Shown: positions 49,300 through 59,766 of the stretch, one piece after another
How the letters are laid out: each line of letters begins with the position of its first letter
How positions within the stretch are numbered: position 1 is the first letter of the stretch
Assembly (NCBI GenBank): GCA_027943335.1
Contig: BSBK01001118.1
Location: 1,849,501 to 1,913,500, forward strand
DNA length: 64,000 nucleotides
Source: Chamaecyparis obtusa
Taxonomy: Eukaryota; Streptophyta; Pinopsida; Cupressales; Cupressaceae
Direction of reading: 5' to 3'
Translations under genes and position numbers: made by a program
The notes under the pieces: model-generated
Seen by the model: only the letters and a program-made list of their open reading frames with translations
Databases searched by the model: none
What the model was told of the DNA's origin: nothing

Positions 49300-49690
49300 G
49301 TAGCCTAAAGAGCTTGGTGATAAAAAATGAAAAGAAAACTATGGGTGGGCACTAAATCCACCCCCCTTAAAATTAGGCTTAGTCTTGGAAGCCTACAAAT
49401 AGTTAGGGATATAAATCTCGTAAATCTCATTGAATCCTGCTGAGTCAAACAAGCATCAATGTGTGGGTCATGTTGGACCCTTTCCTTCTCTATGGTTCAT
49501 TCTATGAGGATCATTCCCTATTTCAAACACCCTATGGGATCTACTAGCTTCCCCAATTGTAGGCTCAGAAGTTATCGACCTCTCTCCAAAAACCTATGTT
49601 GAATGATGGGGACAATTGGTCACTTTATGACCATACTATCCACAAGAAAAACAATCTCCACCAAAACCTCTCTTAGTTGAAGGTACACTA
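49300..49690 (-). pseudogene. Ty3/gypsy gag zinc-knuckle remnant
   Basis: On the minus strand near 49665-49615 the frame reads GGDCFSCG, a stop, then YGHKVTNCP, a C-X2-C-X4-H-X4-C knuckle with one nonsense codon inside. Following sequence (ERSITSEPTIGEASRSHR) is a plausible Gag tail. No protease is recognisable downstream. Confidence 0.5.
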
Positions 49691-49976
49691 GACTATTGAA
49701 AACTATCTCTATTGACCTCCTAATGAAGACTATGAGTAGGTTGACTCATGCACACAAGTGTGACTCAAAAATAGATTACAAATCTCAAGGGTTCCTTGAT
49801 GTAGATTACTTAAATGTCAATTAATTTACTTAATATACAAAGTCTCCACATAATGTAAATAAGTACATCATCTCATACAAGGTTGTTGTGTAAACTCTTA
49901 AGAAAAAAATTATTATGTAAACTTAGTAGCATGTTTTAGGTTAATTTCTCCTAGGTTCCCTAGTGGGGCATTACAC

Positions 49977-50280
49977 ATGACATATGAACTGCTTACAAAA
50001 TTCCTCAGGGAATTATTTAATCATAGACATGGAACATGATCTGCTTGACAAAATGTATAAAAATGCACAAGCAATGGAAGGGGATTCAAACCATTTTACA
50101 AAATGCCTTAAGTAGAAATGGTGGAGGGATATGTGGACCATGCAACTTGTTTGATAAAATACCTCAAAGAAATAGGCTTACACAAACATATTTGATGTCA
50201 AAACACATGAATTGTTCATGGAACCTCTCTAAGAATGTTTTTGTATGGATCTCAATGACTATGATATATATTTGAAATAG
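49977..50280 (+). pseudogene. PPR-like gene remnant, right part
   Basis: The reading includes KIPQGI near 50000 and NLFDKIPQRNRL at about 50135-50170, the LFDKMPQRN block of plant PPR proteins, with several stops and frame changes. It lies directly beyond the right end of the inverted-repeat unit, so the two PPR-like parts may once have been continuous. Confidence 0.35.
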
Positions 50281-52505
50281 GTTCACTATTGAAGTTTTGA
50301 AAGATTTCAAACAAATGTAATCAGAAAGAATAAAGATGAACCTCTCATACAATATGATGATTATAAAATATGCAGAGAATCAATTTGAATTTTTGAAGGA
50401 CAAAATATTGATATTAATCATAATATATGGATATTGTAGTTGTTGTGGTGCAAAATATGTATGCAATCGAGGAGAATATTAAAGAATTATTCAATAGTGT
50501 GTCCTCTCATCTAATGCAATGATTAGATGAAGACTATAAAGTCATCATGAGGAATGTGTGGTAATTGTTTAATAGAAAATATGTCCTCTCTGGGGAAGAA
50601 GTGAAATGTTTGCACAATATGTCTGAGACCGATTACATATGTGCTAACATTTATGCATGTGGTGGTTGTGTGAATATATTTTTTGAGGTCATTAATTACA
50701 TATGAATATGGGGTGGGATAAATAATTATAAAATGAGACCCATGAATAATTCCACCAAATTATACTTCAAAGAAAATGTGAAGATGCATCGACAAAGCAT
50801 ATTAAGGTTCCACATCTTTCAAATTTTTTTTTGGATTTATAACATGAGAGGAGGATAAAATGAAGGTGGCATGAGGACTTAAATTGAATTTTATTGATAT
50901 TTTGGAGACTATCAAATTATTCCAATAATACTATTAGATGATAGAAGGAATGGAAATTAAAATCCATTATGTTGTTGGGGGAATAGTAAGAAAATATTAT
51001 GTTAGATAGTACATTTGGATAAGTGCAACAAAAAATTCAATCTTCTGATCTTCATGTTACAAAAACTTTTGCACTTGATGAAAATGCTACACTAGAAAAT
51101 CCAGATATATTACATAATCATAAAGTTTTTCTACTTGGTCAATTATTGACTATTTATGTAAAGGAGAAGCTCTAGGAATGGTTATTCAAGATTAGAATAC
51201 AACTTATGTGGGATATGTAGGATACAAGTTTTGAATTTTTTCTTCAAGCTATAAACAAGGTGAAATAAGACCAAATAAAGAATTAAAGCATTTTGTTCTA
51301 AACAAATAATTTTCAAATGTAATTAGTTTTGTGTTTTAGTTGATTAGTTTGGTGGGTCATTAATTAGTTACCAAAATTTGTAGCCAATCCAAGGGTTCCC
51401 TTGCATTTATAAAAGGGAAAGTGAAGATTGGATAGGGGGGATTAAGGAAGTTCAAGTTAGATTATTCCGAGGAATAATATTGTATGTAAAAACTATTGCA
51501 TGTTAATAGTCAATTTCTTCATAATGTGCAATAAATGAAATCAGATGCTTTCTAATTTTGGTTTCACTTATTATTCTAGTTAACGTAGCTAGACGTTGTT
51601 TGGATTTTCTAATATTTTATGTTTACTTTATTGTATCAATTCAAATATCAGGGATATCTTAGGTTGGATCAAATAGATTACCATATCTTTGAATGAAGGT
51701 TTTCTTGCACCTCTCAAGGAGAGATTATGTGACTCGTTCATATAGTAAAATAAATCACAAAGTACCAAGAATCAAAGATCTGATAGATTCATACATGGTG
51801 TGAATTCAAAAATTGTCTAAAAAGGTGATGTAAAACTATTGAAGAAGTAGGATATGACTCTATTTCCCAGTGGATAGAAGGCACTGATCATTTTCATTTT
51901 GATGATAAAATATTCATTTATACACATTTCAATTTTCAATTAATAGGAGTAGAAGTGGGGGTTAGATTAGTTTATTTCAAATATTCATGCCAATTTAGTA
52001 TAGAAGATAATACAATCAAAGAATACACAATTATAATCTTCTCAATCATCACAAAGGTAAACCTACCTTGGTCTAGTAGAGCCAAAAGTGTAAGAGGGAA
52101 TTCAATCATTTTAATCAATCTTGTTCGTCGACCGAGATCCTGTGTTAAACTTGACCATAAGACTTGGCATACCTTTAGGGTTTAACAACCTACACATTAG
52201 AGAACTAATAGATTGGTAACTCTACTGGGGAATATTTACAAAACCTTTGGCTATTGTTGGGCTGGTCGAATAACTTTATGATCATATTTGGAATTGTTTG
52301 CAGCTTATTGGAAATTTATTAAAGTTACTCTACTGAAGGAGAAGACCCAAAAGAAGAAAATAATTTATTCCTCTTTGAAAGAGGTGGAGACACTTTTAAA
52401 ATAAACCTAATGAACAAAATAAGAAGTGGTTGCAACAATCTCAAGCATCTAATATGTACTAAAATACATATCCCTATAAATTTACAAATTTTTATGATTC
52501 ACAAC
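50281..52505. other. Intergenic, with a possible LTR fragment
   Basis: Mostly unrecognised AT-rich DNA. Around 51330-51600 the order tggtgggtcattaattag, tttataaaagggaaa (TATA-like) and ttccgaggaataatatt looks like an LTR promoter and R region, but no second copy or ends could be found. The last five bases before the next element are acaac. Confidence 0.35.
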
Positions 52506-53359
52506 TGTAGACACGAAAAATTGGCAAAATGCTTAAATCAATCAAAAGGTGCATAAAATCATCAAAATAGCACGAAAAATCAATAAATGGAACAAAGGCA
52601 ATTCAAATCAAAGGAAAATTCAATTAAATGATTAAATGATTAAATAAAGCTGGAAAAGGGGAAAAACACTACGAAATTGATTAAATTCAATTAATGACAT
52701 AGTTGTTGAAAGCAAAAATCAAAATGAACATCTTACCCTTCATGGCTAAATTTAATTACTTTAATTAATTAATAAATACTAATTTCCCTCAACAAAGCAA
52801 AAAGGAGACAAAATGGACACAAATCACTCACTTTTGTTGAAATGGTCTAGCCTTTTGAAACCATTTAAATGATTGTCCCCTCCTTGTCCCCCCATTTATG
52901 GACAAAGCAAAGCCAATTGACCTTACCCAAGCATAACCATGGTTATCTCACTCTACCCCCTACCCTTGGGAAAATCTTATATATTGAAGACATTTAGAAG
53001 CATAAATCATCCACTCCATATCTTTGAATTGTAGCAAAGCTCTGGCAATTTGCATCCACATCACTCACTTATCATTTTCATTGCTAATTAGCTCAAATTG
53101 CTTTGATCATAGTAGATTGTTCATCAAATAGAGCTAGAATTTGATAGAATAGATCTAAATTTGCATATCATATAGCTTAATTCTTGTCTTTAGAGTGTCA
53201 CTAGTGAGGATCATAGCTGAGAGCCTCATTTACCACTTTATTTTAGAGATCCATGAGATATTTAGATTAATTGTGCATTATTTAGATTAGTTTGCTTTGA
53301 ATAGTGTAATTATCTTTTAAATCTTGTTATTTCATGAAGGTGTAAATCATTCACACACA
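52506..53359 (+). repeat. 5' LTR of the Tat element
   Basis: TGTAGACACG...CACACA, about 854 bp, ending two bases before the primer site. A tatata stretch at 52978-52983 may be the TATA box. It resembles the LTR at 723-1581 in its promoter half. Confidence 0.8.
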
Positions 53360-53361
53360 AA

Positions 53362-53381
53362 TGGCACCCACCGTGGGGCCC
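53362..53381 (+). promoter_or_regulatory. Primer-binding site, tRNA-Lys type
   Basis: TGGCACCCACCGTGGGGCCC differs at two positions from the complement of the 3' end of plant tRNA-Lys (CUU) as I recall it. The position, two bases after the LTR, is as expected. Confidence 0.75.
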
Positions 53382-55545
53382 TAGGCCTCAAATTCATCAT
53401 TATTTTCACATTATTTGCAAAATTTAGGCTAGAATTGCATGAATTTGCTTGCTATTTGCAAGTTACAGAGAAGAAATCACACCTGCCAGTAAAGAAGTCA
53501 CGCCTAAAGCAAAGAAATGTCATGGATGCCAAATTAAAATATCACCTATAGTCTAAACTCTTACGTGTTTTAGCCTGTAGAATCACGCTTTTGTGAAAGA
53601 AATCACGCGTTCAGAAATTAAACTCTCGCATTTTGAATAAAGGATTGATGCCTTTGGTCATTTAAATGTTGCTTGATTAGACTTAAAAAGCCGGGGCCGA
53701 GGGATCATTTTACGTCTGGTGTGAAGGGAGTACTCTACTTTATCAATTTACTTTCTCGCTATTATCATTTGAAATATCGCCTTTGATAAATTAGATATCG
53801 CTTTTATAGCATCAGTTTGTCGCGTCTGGTAAATATTTCACGCGTAGGTAAAATTTGATATCGCACATGGTTATTTTAATCTCGCTTGAGCCCCGCAAGG
53901 TGACTCTCGTGGTTAAAGTAATCACGTCTTTGCCAAATTAGATCTCGCATATAGTGTGGACAATGTCGCCTGGCTGCACTTTTATATTTTATCAAAATAA
54001 TGACTGTTGTCGCGTCTGGTAAAGATTTCACGCGTAGATAAAATTTGATATCGCACCTGGTTATTTTAATCTTGCTTGAGCCCCTTAAGGTGACGCTCGC
54101 GGTTAAAGTAATCACGTCCTTGTTAAATTAGATCTCATGTATAGTCTGGACAATGTCACATGGCTGTACTTTTATATTTTATCAAAAGTGTTGAAATTAT
54201 GACTATATTCTGACTTCCCGTTCATTTTCTTTCTGTCTCAGGAGTATGGTTTGTCATAAGAAAGTTCAAAAACTAGAGAGAAGGCATAACTTAGAGGAGA
54301 AATTGATCGCTAAGAGGATAAGAAAGGAAAATAGGGTATGCACCACCTTTGTTCTCAACAATGACTTAGAAAGGGATGTAGAGTTATATGCTAAATACAT
54401 TGCTATTGTAGATGCTTACAAATAGAAATACGTATCATTAAATAGGGAGTTTAGTCCCTAAGTTTGTAAAAATTTTGCAAATTTTGAAGAAAAAGAAAGC
54501 ATAAAAAGCATAATCAAAATTGTAGCATTCTAAGCGTTGATTTTGGTTTCTCCTCACTTTGTTTGTTTGTGCCGACTAATTTTCTGGTGGAGGGAACGTT
54601 TCATTAAGGTAAGGGAAGGATTTGGAGAGAAAATGAGAAAATCTACTACTTAAAAATGCGCCTAGCCTTTGCTAGCATCGTTTGAGGTATTTCTCTCATC
54701 AAGCTTGCAAACTTCCCTTAAATTGTGGCATTTTCAAAGTTCAAAACATAGTTTAATCATAAAAGGAAAAGAACAAACATTTCAATTCTAAGAACCCCTT
54801 TGTCACAGGGTTGAAAAAGAACCAAATTGATTGTGAGTGTTTGGGATAAGGGAAAAGCAATAGGGATATGCTCTTCACTCTTTGAGTGAATCAAATTCCC
54901 AAACTTGTTCTACCAAATCCACTTTTCATGCTTTCAAATGAACATGTTTAAAACTTAGTGGGCTCACCTCCCGAGATTGCCTTAAAAGGGCCAGTAAGAG
55001 GGATAGCCCAAAGTGGGATACACTTTCTTTTTTCACGAGAATCTGACCCACTATAAAAAGAAATGCATGTATCCTTAATGGGGTGCATGACAAAAGGATT
55101 TTATCTCTTTCGAACTTCCTCTAGTAGTCTTAATAGATTGCACAAAATCATGCTTCGATGCGTGTGGGAAGCCCTTTAACATACTTGGCGGATGAACGGC
55201 TAAGATCTATTTTGAACGGAAAACTTACTACATAACGGTAAAATAGCAAAACTACCTATTAGAGCCATGTTTATGAACCAATTATGTGCTAGGTAGATTG
55301 CATGGAAGCTATTCTTGTGTTTCAACCTGTGAAAATGTTAAAAAATACACACATTAGAGCATTCTAGGGATATGGTACCAAATTGATGTGTGTGTTGAGA
55401 TTGTTTTTATATTTTCAAACAAGATATTCCAAAGTTATTGATCAAAACATCATTAAGATTCTAAACCATTTAAAATTGATCAAAAACCTTTACCTTATTC
55501 CAAAAACTAGCTTATCCAAAGAAGAAGTCAACATACCCTTAAAGT
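53382..55545 (+). other. Long leader of the Tat element, with periodic CG-containing words
   Basis: About 2.2 kb without a convincing frame. Between 53460 and 54180, words such as aatcacgc, atatcgc, tctcgc and tcacgcgt recur every 20-35 bases in otherwise AT-rich DNA. A 190-bp tandem duplication lies at 53818-54197. The rest up to gag is unremarkable. Confidence 0.7.
53818..54197 (+). repeat. 190-bp tandem duplication in the leader
   Basis: tgtcgcgtctggtaaa starts at 53818 and again at 54008; the units (53818-54007 and 54008-54197) match closely to atattttatcaaaa, with about 10% differences by eye. Confidence 0.92.
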
Positions 55546-57143
55546 TTGTTCATGCCTGTTCTTACAAGATCACACTCTATAAAGAAAACATTACAAACAT
55601 ACGGGACCTACAAACAAGAAGAGCTCCCATTTTCAAAGGACACTTTCATTACTTCACGAGTGATTGAAAAACCCGCTAAGGCAAAGGACACTAACAAGAT
55701 GTTTAGTGGCACCCTAGGAAATACCGATCCTAACAACTAAGGAAACAACATGAATGGGGGTATGGATCCTAACAACAATCAAGGAAATTCTAATAATGGA
55801 GGAAGAGATCCTAATTCCCAAGAAGAAAATTCACAAGGCAACAACTTACTCCTCCTCATAATACAAACCTACCCCCAACTGCGGAAGAAGCCACGGATGA
55901 AAAGGCGTTAGAGGCAAGACAATGTCCTTATTTCATAGAACTAATGAAAAAGACCATGAGTATGGATAAAGAAAAATACTTCATGGACTTGATACAAACG
56001 GGGGTAAAGCTACCTAAAGATTTTGACATAGAACAACTAAAGCCCAAGGAAATAGAAGACCCTATGGAAGCAATAAGGGAACAATTCAAGGCATTACAAA
56101 TAGAAATCGACAGTTTGAAACAAAACGGGGCTCCTAAGCCTTTCTCTATTGAAACATTATGTCCTTTTCCATTCGATAAGAGTTTGGTCATGGTGCCTTT
56201 TCCCATTAATGTAACATTTCCTAAGTATGATAGGTATGAAGGAACATTTGACCCACATGATCATCTTCGGGGGTTTTGTGCATTGAGTCTTGAATTCATG
56301 CATGATACAACCTATTTAATGAGACTATTCCCAAGAAGCTTGGGAGGAATGGCCATGGATTGGTTTTCAAAACTACTATCTGGCATCAAAACCTTTGAAG
56401 AATTAGCTTCTAAATTTGTGACTCATTACTCCTATAACATCAAACATGAGGTCACGATGATAACGTTATGTAACATGAAGATCCAAGATGGAGAAGCCTT
56501 CCTCACATTCTTGCAAAGATGGAGGACTGCATTTGCTAGATATCCAAGAAGTGTACTAGAAAAAGATAAAATGGATATCTTTATTAACGGTTTAAGCAGT
56601 GAATTAAATTATAGACTAAGGATGCAATGTCCTAAAACCTTCCAAGATTTGATTGATAACGGAATTACAATAGAAGAAGTGTTGATTAAGAGTGAAGAGC
56701 TGAAATTGTACAAGGAAAATAAGAACAACTCTAACTCCAACAACAACAATACCAACAATAACAACAATCAAAATAAAGGTTGGTACAATAACAATAGCCA
56801 TTATGCTGCAAAAAATAACAACAAAGGCATTGTTAATGATGGTGTAGTGGAATCCAGCAACTTGAAGGTGATTCCATTTTCCCTTACAAAGACACCAAAT
56901 CAAGTGAATAATACTAATCAAGCATATAATGCACCTTCCAACAATAACAACAATGCCAACAAGAATAATCAAGGAAATAAGGATCAAAATAGCAAGTATG
57001 ATAAGTATTTGAAGCCCACTCCTTCAAGACACTTTACACCCTTGGGAGAATCACTTGAAACTGCATTAAAGGCTCTCATGGCTAACAATGTTATTACATT
57101 ACCTGCTATTAAGCCTTATGAACCAGACCACAAGCCGGGCTAG
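55546..57143 (+). pseudogene. Tat gag
   Basis: The N-terminal part lies in one frame (55546 on, with a TAA at 55738 and an ATG at 55750 starting MNGGMDPNNNQGN). Near 55850 the reading shifts to the frame that stays open to 57143. That main part (from 55944, 399 codons) carries the capsid core: FPKYDRYEGTFDPHDHLRGF, MRLFPRSLGGMAMDWFSKL, FEELASKFVTHY, and FLQRWR. After it comes an Asn-rich stretch coded by aac/aat repeats. A TAG at 57141 ends it; the same frame goes straight on into a zinc-finger-like CEYHRIWGHTTNEC and the protease. Gag forms the particle. Two nonsense codons and one frame change make it defective. Confidence 0.8.
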
Positions 57144-58769
57144 TGGGATGCTAAGAATCATTGTGAATATCATAGGATTTGGGGACACACTACAAATGAA
57201 TGTCTACAATTAAAGAATGTGGTGCAAGACTTGATAGATAATAACATAATCACCATTGATGGACCCCAAAATAATGAAGATCATACAGCCTTCAAACAAC
57301 CTTTTTACAAACATGATAAAGGTGAGTCATCAAATGGCAAGAAACAAAGTGCCAATAATCTCAACTTTGCACCATCATATGATCATATTGTTAATGCTAT
57401 AATAATTAATGAACAATCTCAAAAGGAAGCAACAAATGTCATTACAAGAGGGCAAAATTCTAGAATGACTTTACAAGGGATAGTCCCTCAAAACACCAAT
57501 ATCCCACAATCCAACATCATGGTCAAACAACCTCCTACAGCAGCAAGGCCTTATAGTTTGGTGGATCAATTGCAACGTACTCTTGCACAAATCTCAATCT
57601 TAGAGTTATTGAAGTTGTCACCGAATCATAAAGAGATTTTAGAAAAAGCTTTAGAAGAGACACATGTTTCTACTACCTTAGGGGAAGAAAAGTTTCAAAA
57701 TATGGTAGGACATCTCATGGCTCCTCATTGTCTTTCATTTTCTGATCAAGACGACATGTCTATAACTCATCCTCAAAATTTTCCACTACATATAGAGGTT
57801 TTGATCGAAAGGCATAGAGTCAAAAGAGCCCTTATTGATGGAGGGGCTGGTCTTAACATCTGCACATTAAGTCTTGTAAAATCCTTAGGTTTATCTGAGT
57901 CTTGCATTGACCCTACAAAGAAAATCACCATAAAAGCTTACGATGAAGCTGAAAGAGCTTCTAAAGGCATGATTGTATTGCCCATCCAAGTGGGACCAGT
58001 CAAGAAGGAAACCAAGTGTCAAGTGTTGGACATGAAATTAACATATAACATCTTATTGGGAAGACCATGGATTCATGAGATGCAAGCCGTCCCATCCACA
58101 TACCACCAATGCATCAAGTTCCCATACATGGGTGAAGAAATCACAGTTGGAGGAGACTCAAATCCATTCCAATATTGTAATGCACTCAAACGTTTGCATG
58201 AATTATACATTCCACATAATCATGAAGGAATTATTCCAAGAATCACCAATGAAGATACACAAAATCCTCTTCAAGCTAGCTCAACTACATCAACTAAGGG
58301 CAAGGAAAAAGTGAGCTACGAGGGTCCAAATGTAATGGAAAGTCCATATTTAGCACCTAAACTAGAGACAGTGATCTACAAACCTACGAAAGAGGAAAAG
58401 GAACAAGCTAAAGAAGATCATTACCAACACATGAGTAAGATGATGAACAAATTTGACAAACAATGCAAGATTAGTTCAAAAGGAGTAGGAGAATATTCAG
58501 TTTCTCTATTTGACATGCCCATATCTCCCAAATCACATGGTAAACCCTCAAAAGAACATCTTCCACATAAGTATAATTCTTATTTTGTGAGGGAAGATAG
58601 CAAAGAAACATGGGATAAGGAAGAAGATGAAGTCCTTCAATGGCTTTATCATGATGAGAATGATACCTTAGACACTCCCATGGAAAGAATTCAGCATGTC
58701 AATATACAAACCAAACAATATGGGAAAGGATTTGATATTATACAAAAGATGGGATACAAAGGAAGATGA
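57144..58769 (+). CDS. Tat protease region (gag C terminus and retropepsin)
   Basis: This is in the same frame as gag, after one TAG. It starts WDAKNHCEYHRIWGHTTNEC, a Cys/His knuckle-like motif, then QDLIDNNII. The aspartic protease is near 57830-58090: RALIDGGAGLNIC, where the active-site DGGA replaces DSGA as is usual in Tat elements, then KITIKAYDEAERASKG, YNILLGRPWIHEM and HQCIKFPY. The C-terminal 200 residues are acidic and polar with no domain. A TGA at 58767 interrupts where relatives read through (GYKGR then PLG), and the frame continues open to 59570. The domain itself is intact, so I keep it as CDS within a defective polyprotein. Confidence 0.75.
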   Translation, partial: WDAKNHCEYHRIWGHTTNECLQLKNVVQDLIDNNIITIDGPQNNEDHTAFKQPFYKHDKGESSNGKKQSANNLNFAPSYDHIVNAIIINEQSQKEATNVITRGQNSRMTLQGIVPQNTNIPQSNIMVKQPPTAARPYSLVDQLQRTLAQISILELLKLSPNHKEILEKALEETHVSTTLGEEKFQNMVGHLMAPHCLSFSDQDDMSITHPQNFPLHIEVLIERHRVKRALIDGGAGLNICTLSLVKSLGLSESCIDPTKKITIKAYDEAERASKGMIVLPIQVGPVKKETKCQVLDMKLTYNILLGRPWIHEMQAVPSTYHQCIKFPYMGEEITVGGDSNPFQYCNALKRLHELYIPHNHEGIIPRITNEDTQNPLQASSTTSTKGKEKVSYEGPNVMESPYLAPKLETVIYKPTKEEKEQAKEDHYQHMSKMMNKFDKQCKISSKGVGEYSVSLFDMPISPKSHGKPSKEHLPHKYNSYFVREDSKETWDKEEDEVLQWLYHDENDTLDTPMERIQHVNIQTKQYGKGFDIIQKMGYKGR

Positions 58770-59570
58770 CCCCTAGGCCAAAGAAATAGAGGGTTATTAG
58801 AACCTATTGAACCTATTTGGAGGGCAAGTCATGAAAAATCCGGAGTAGGTTTCCAATACAAAGGAGAAAGTTCAAGTCCAATGCATGATTTTCATCCTCA
58901 AATAAATGCATTAGAATCCGAAGGAGATAGTGATGACTCTTGGGATTATGAATGGGATACTTTATCAGAGGAGTCATGTCAAGATAAAGAAGTCATTGCT
59001 ATACATACTTATGCAAAAATCCCAAAACAAGATGCTTCAATTACTGAAGAACCTCCTATTCAAAGGCCTACTATAGAACAAGCATCTAATAGTGGAGCAT
59101 GGATAGAAACATTTTGGACACCTTCAGAGGAGGGAAATTCAAACGTTAGTTTTAACCCGCTTGTGGCTTTTCCCACATTGTTTCCCGTAGAGTTTGACGA
59201 GGATTCAAGCGAAGGGGACTTTGACCCTGCTTCCATGGATCATCTTGAGGAAGCGCACATCATAGATCTAAACGATACAATGTATGAACCCTCAAATGAA
59301 GCCATGTCCATAAATCCTATTGATGATACCTTACCCAATAATTCCTTAATTTTGATGCACCCAGACCTCATTGATTGGGATCAAACCGAACCACATGACT
59401 TACTTTACTTCCCAAATGACCAAGTAACAAACCAATACCTTAATGCGGTTGAACCCTCTTTCACCAACGAACTCAATGCGGACATAATGACAATAACAAG
59501 GGTCCAATCTCTTAGTCAAAAAAAGAAAAAAATGAAAAAAAAAATAAAAAATGAGAAGTTCTATTGGTGA
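58770..59570 (+). CDS. Acidic spacer between protease and polymerase
   Basis: The frame carries on from the protease after the TGA. It begins PLGQRNRGLLEPIEP, includes MHDFHPQINALESEGD and long Asp/Glu/Ser-rich stretches (SWDYEWDTLSEESCQD), and ends in a Lys-rich run coded by an A-rich tract (59519-59552) before TGA at 59568. This position and composition match the linker of Tat polyproteins; no enzymatic motif is visible. Confidence 0.55.
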   Translation, partial: PLGQRNRGLLEPIEPIWRASHEKSGVGFQYKGESSSPMHDFHPQINALESEGDSDDSWDYEWDTLSEESCQDKEVIAIHTYAKIPKQDASITEEPPIQRPTIEQASNSGAWIETFWTPSEEGNSNVSFNPLVAFPTLFPVEFDEDSSEGDFDPASMDHLEEAHIIDLNDTMYEPSNEAMSINPIDDTLPNNSLILMHPDLIDWDQTEPHDLLYFPNDQVTNQYLNAVEPSFTNELNADIMTITRVQSLSQKKKKMKKKIKNEKFYW

Positions 59571-59766
59571 AAACCCAACTGTGGCACCATTAGAACCAAA
59601 AACAATGAAAATAAAAGACGTTTCTTTTGGTGAAAACCCAACTTTGGCACCATTAGAAGAGAGATTGGATACTTTGCCTAAACATGAAGAAGAAAGGTCA
59701 TCTATTCTTATAGAAACAACATAAAAAGTTAACATTGGTACGGAAGTAGATCCAAAGGTCATACAC
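59566..59766 (+). repeat. Twice-repeated GENPT-APLE coding motif at the gag-pro/pol junction
   Basis: ggtgaaaacccaactgtggc at 59566 and ggtgaaaacccaactttggc at 59629 are both in the polymerase frame and read GENPTVAPLE and GENPTLAPLE. The pol frame is thus already open from here, apart from a TAA at 59722. Confidence 0.8.

Larger units (their letters stand above)
45657..49976. mobile_element. 4.3-kb unit bounded by about 95-bp terminal inverted repeats
   Basis: gtgtaatgtcccactaggga at 45657 and onward (to about 45752) is matched in reverse complement at 49882-49976 (gtgtaatgccccactaggga from the other end), including ctaaaacatgctactaagtt and tcttaagagtttacaca. The flanks show a 3-bp ATG on both sides (45654-45656 and 49977-49979). 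Inside, a 135-bp block (about 45791-45925) recurs in direct orientation at 49745-49880, next to the right inverted repeat. The interior holds a minus-strand gag remnant and a GC-richer stretch at 47330-47530. It may be a DNA-transposon-like unit or a pair of truncated foldback copies. Confidence 0.6.

Noticed and set aside
56616..56987. Ile/Val-rich minus-strand open stretch
   Set aside because: Antisense of the Asn-rich (aac/aat) gag segment; apparent membrane segments are an artefact.
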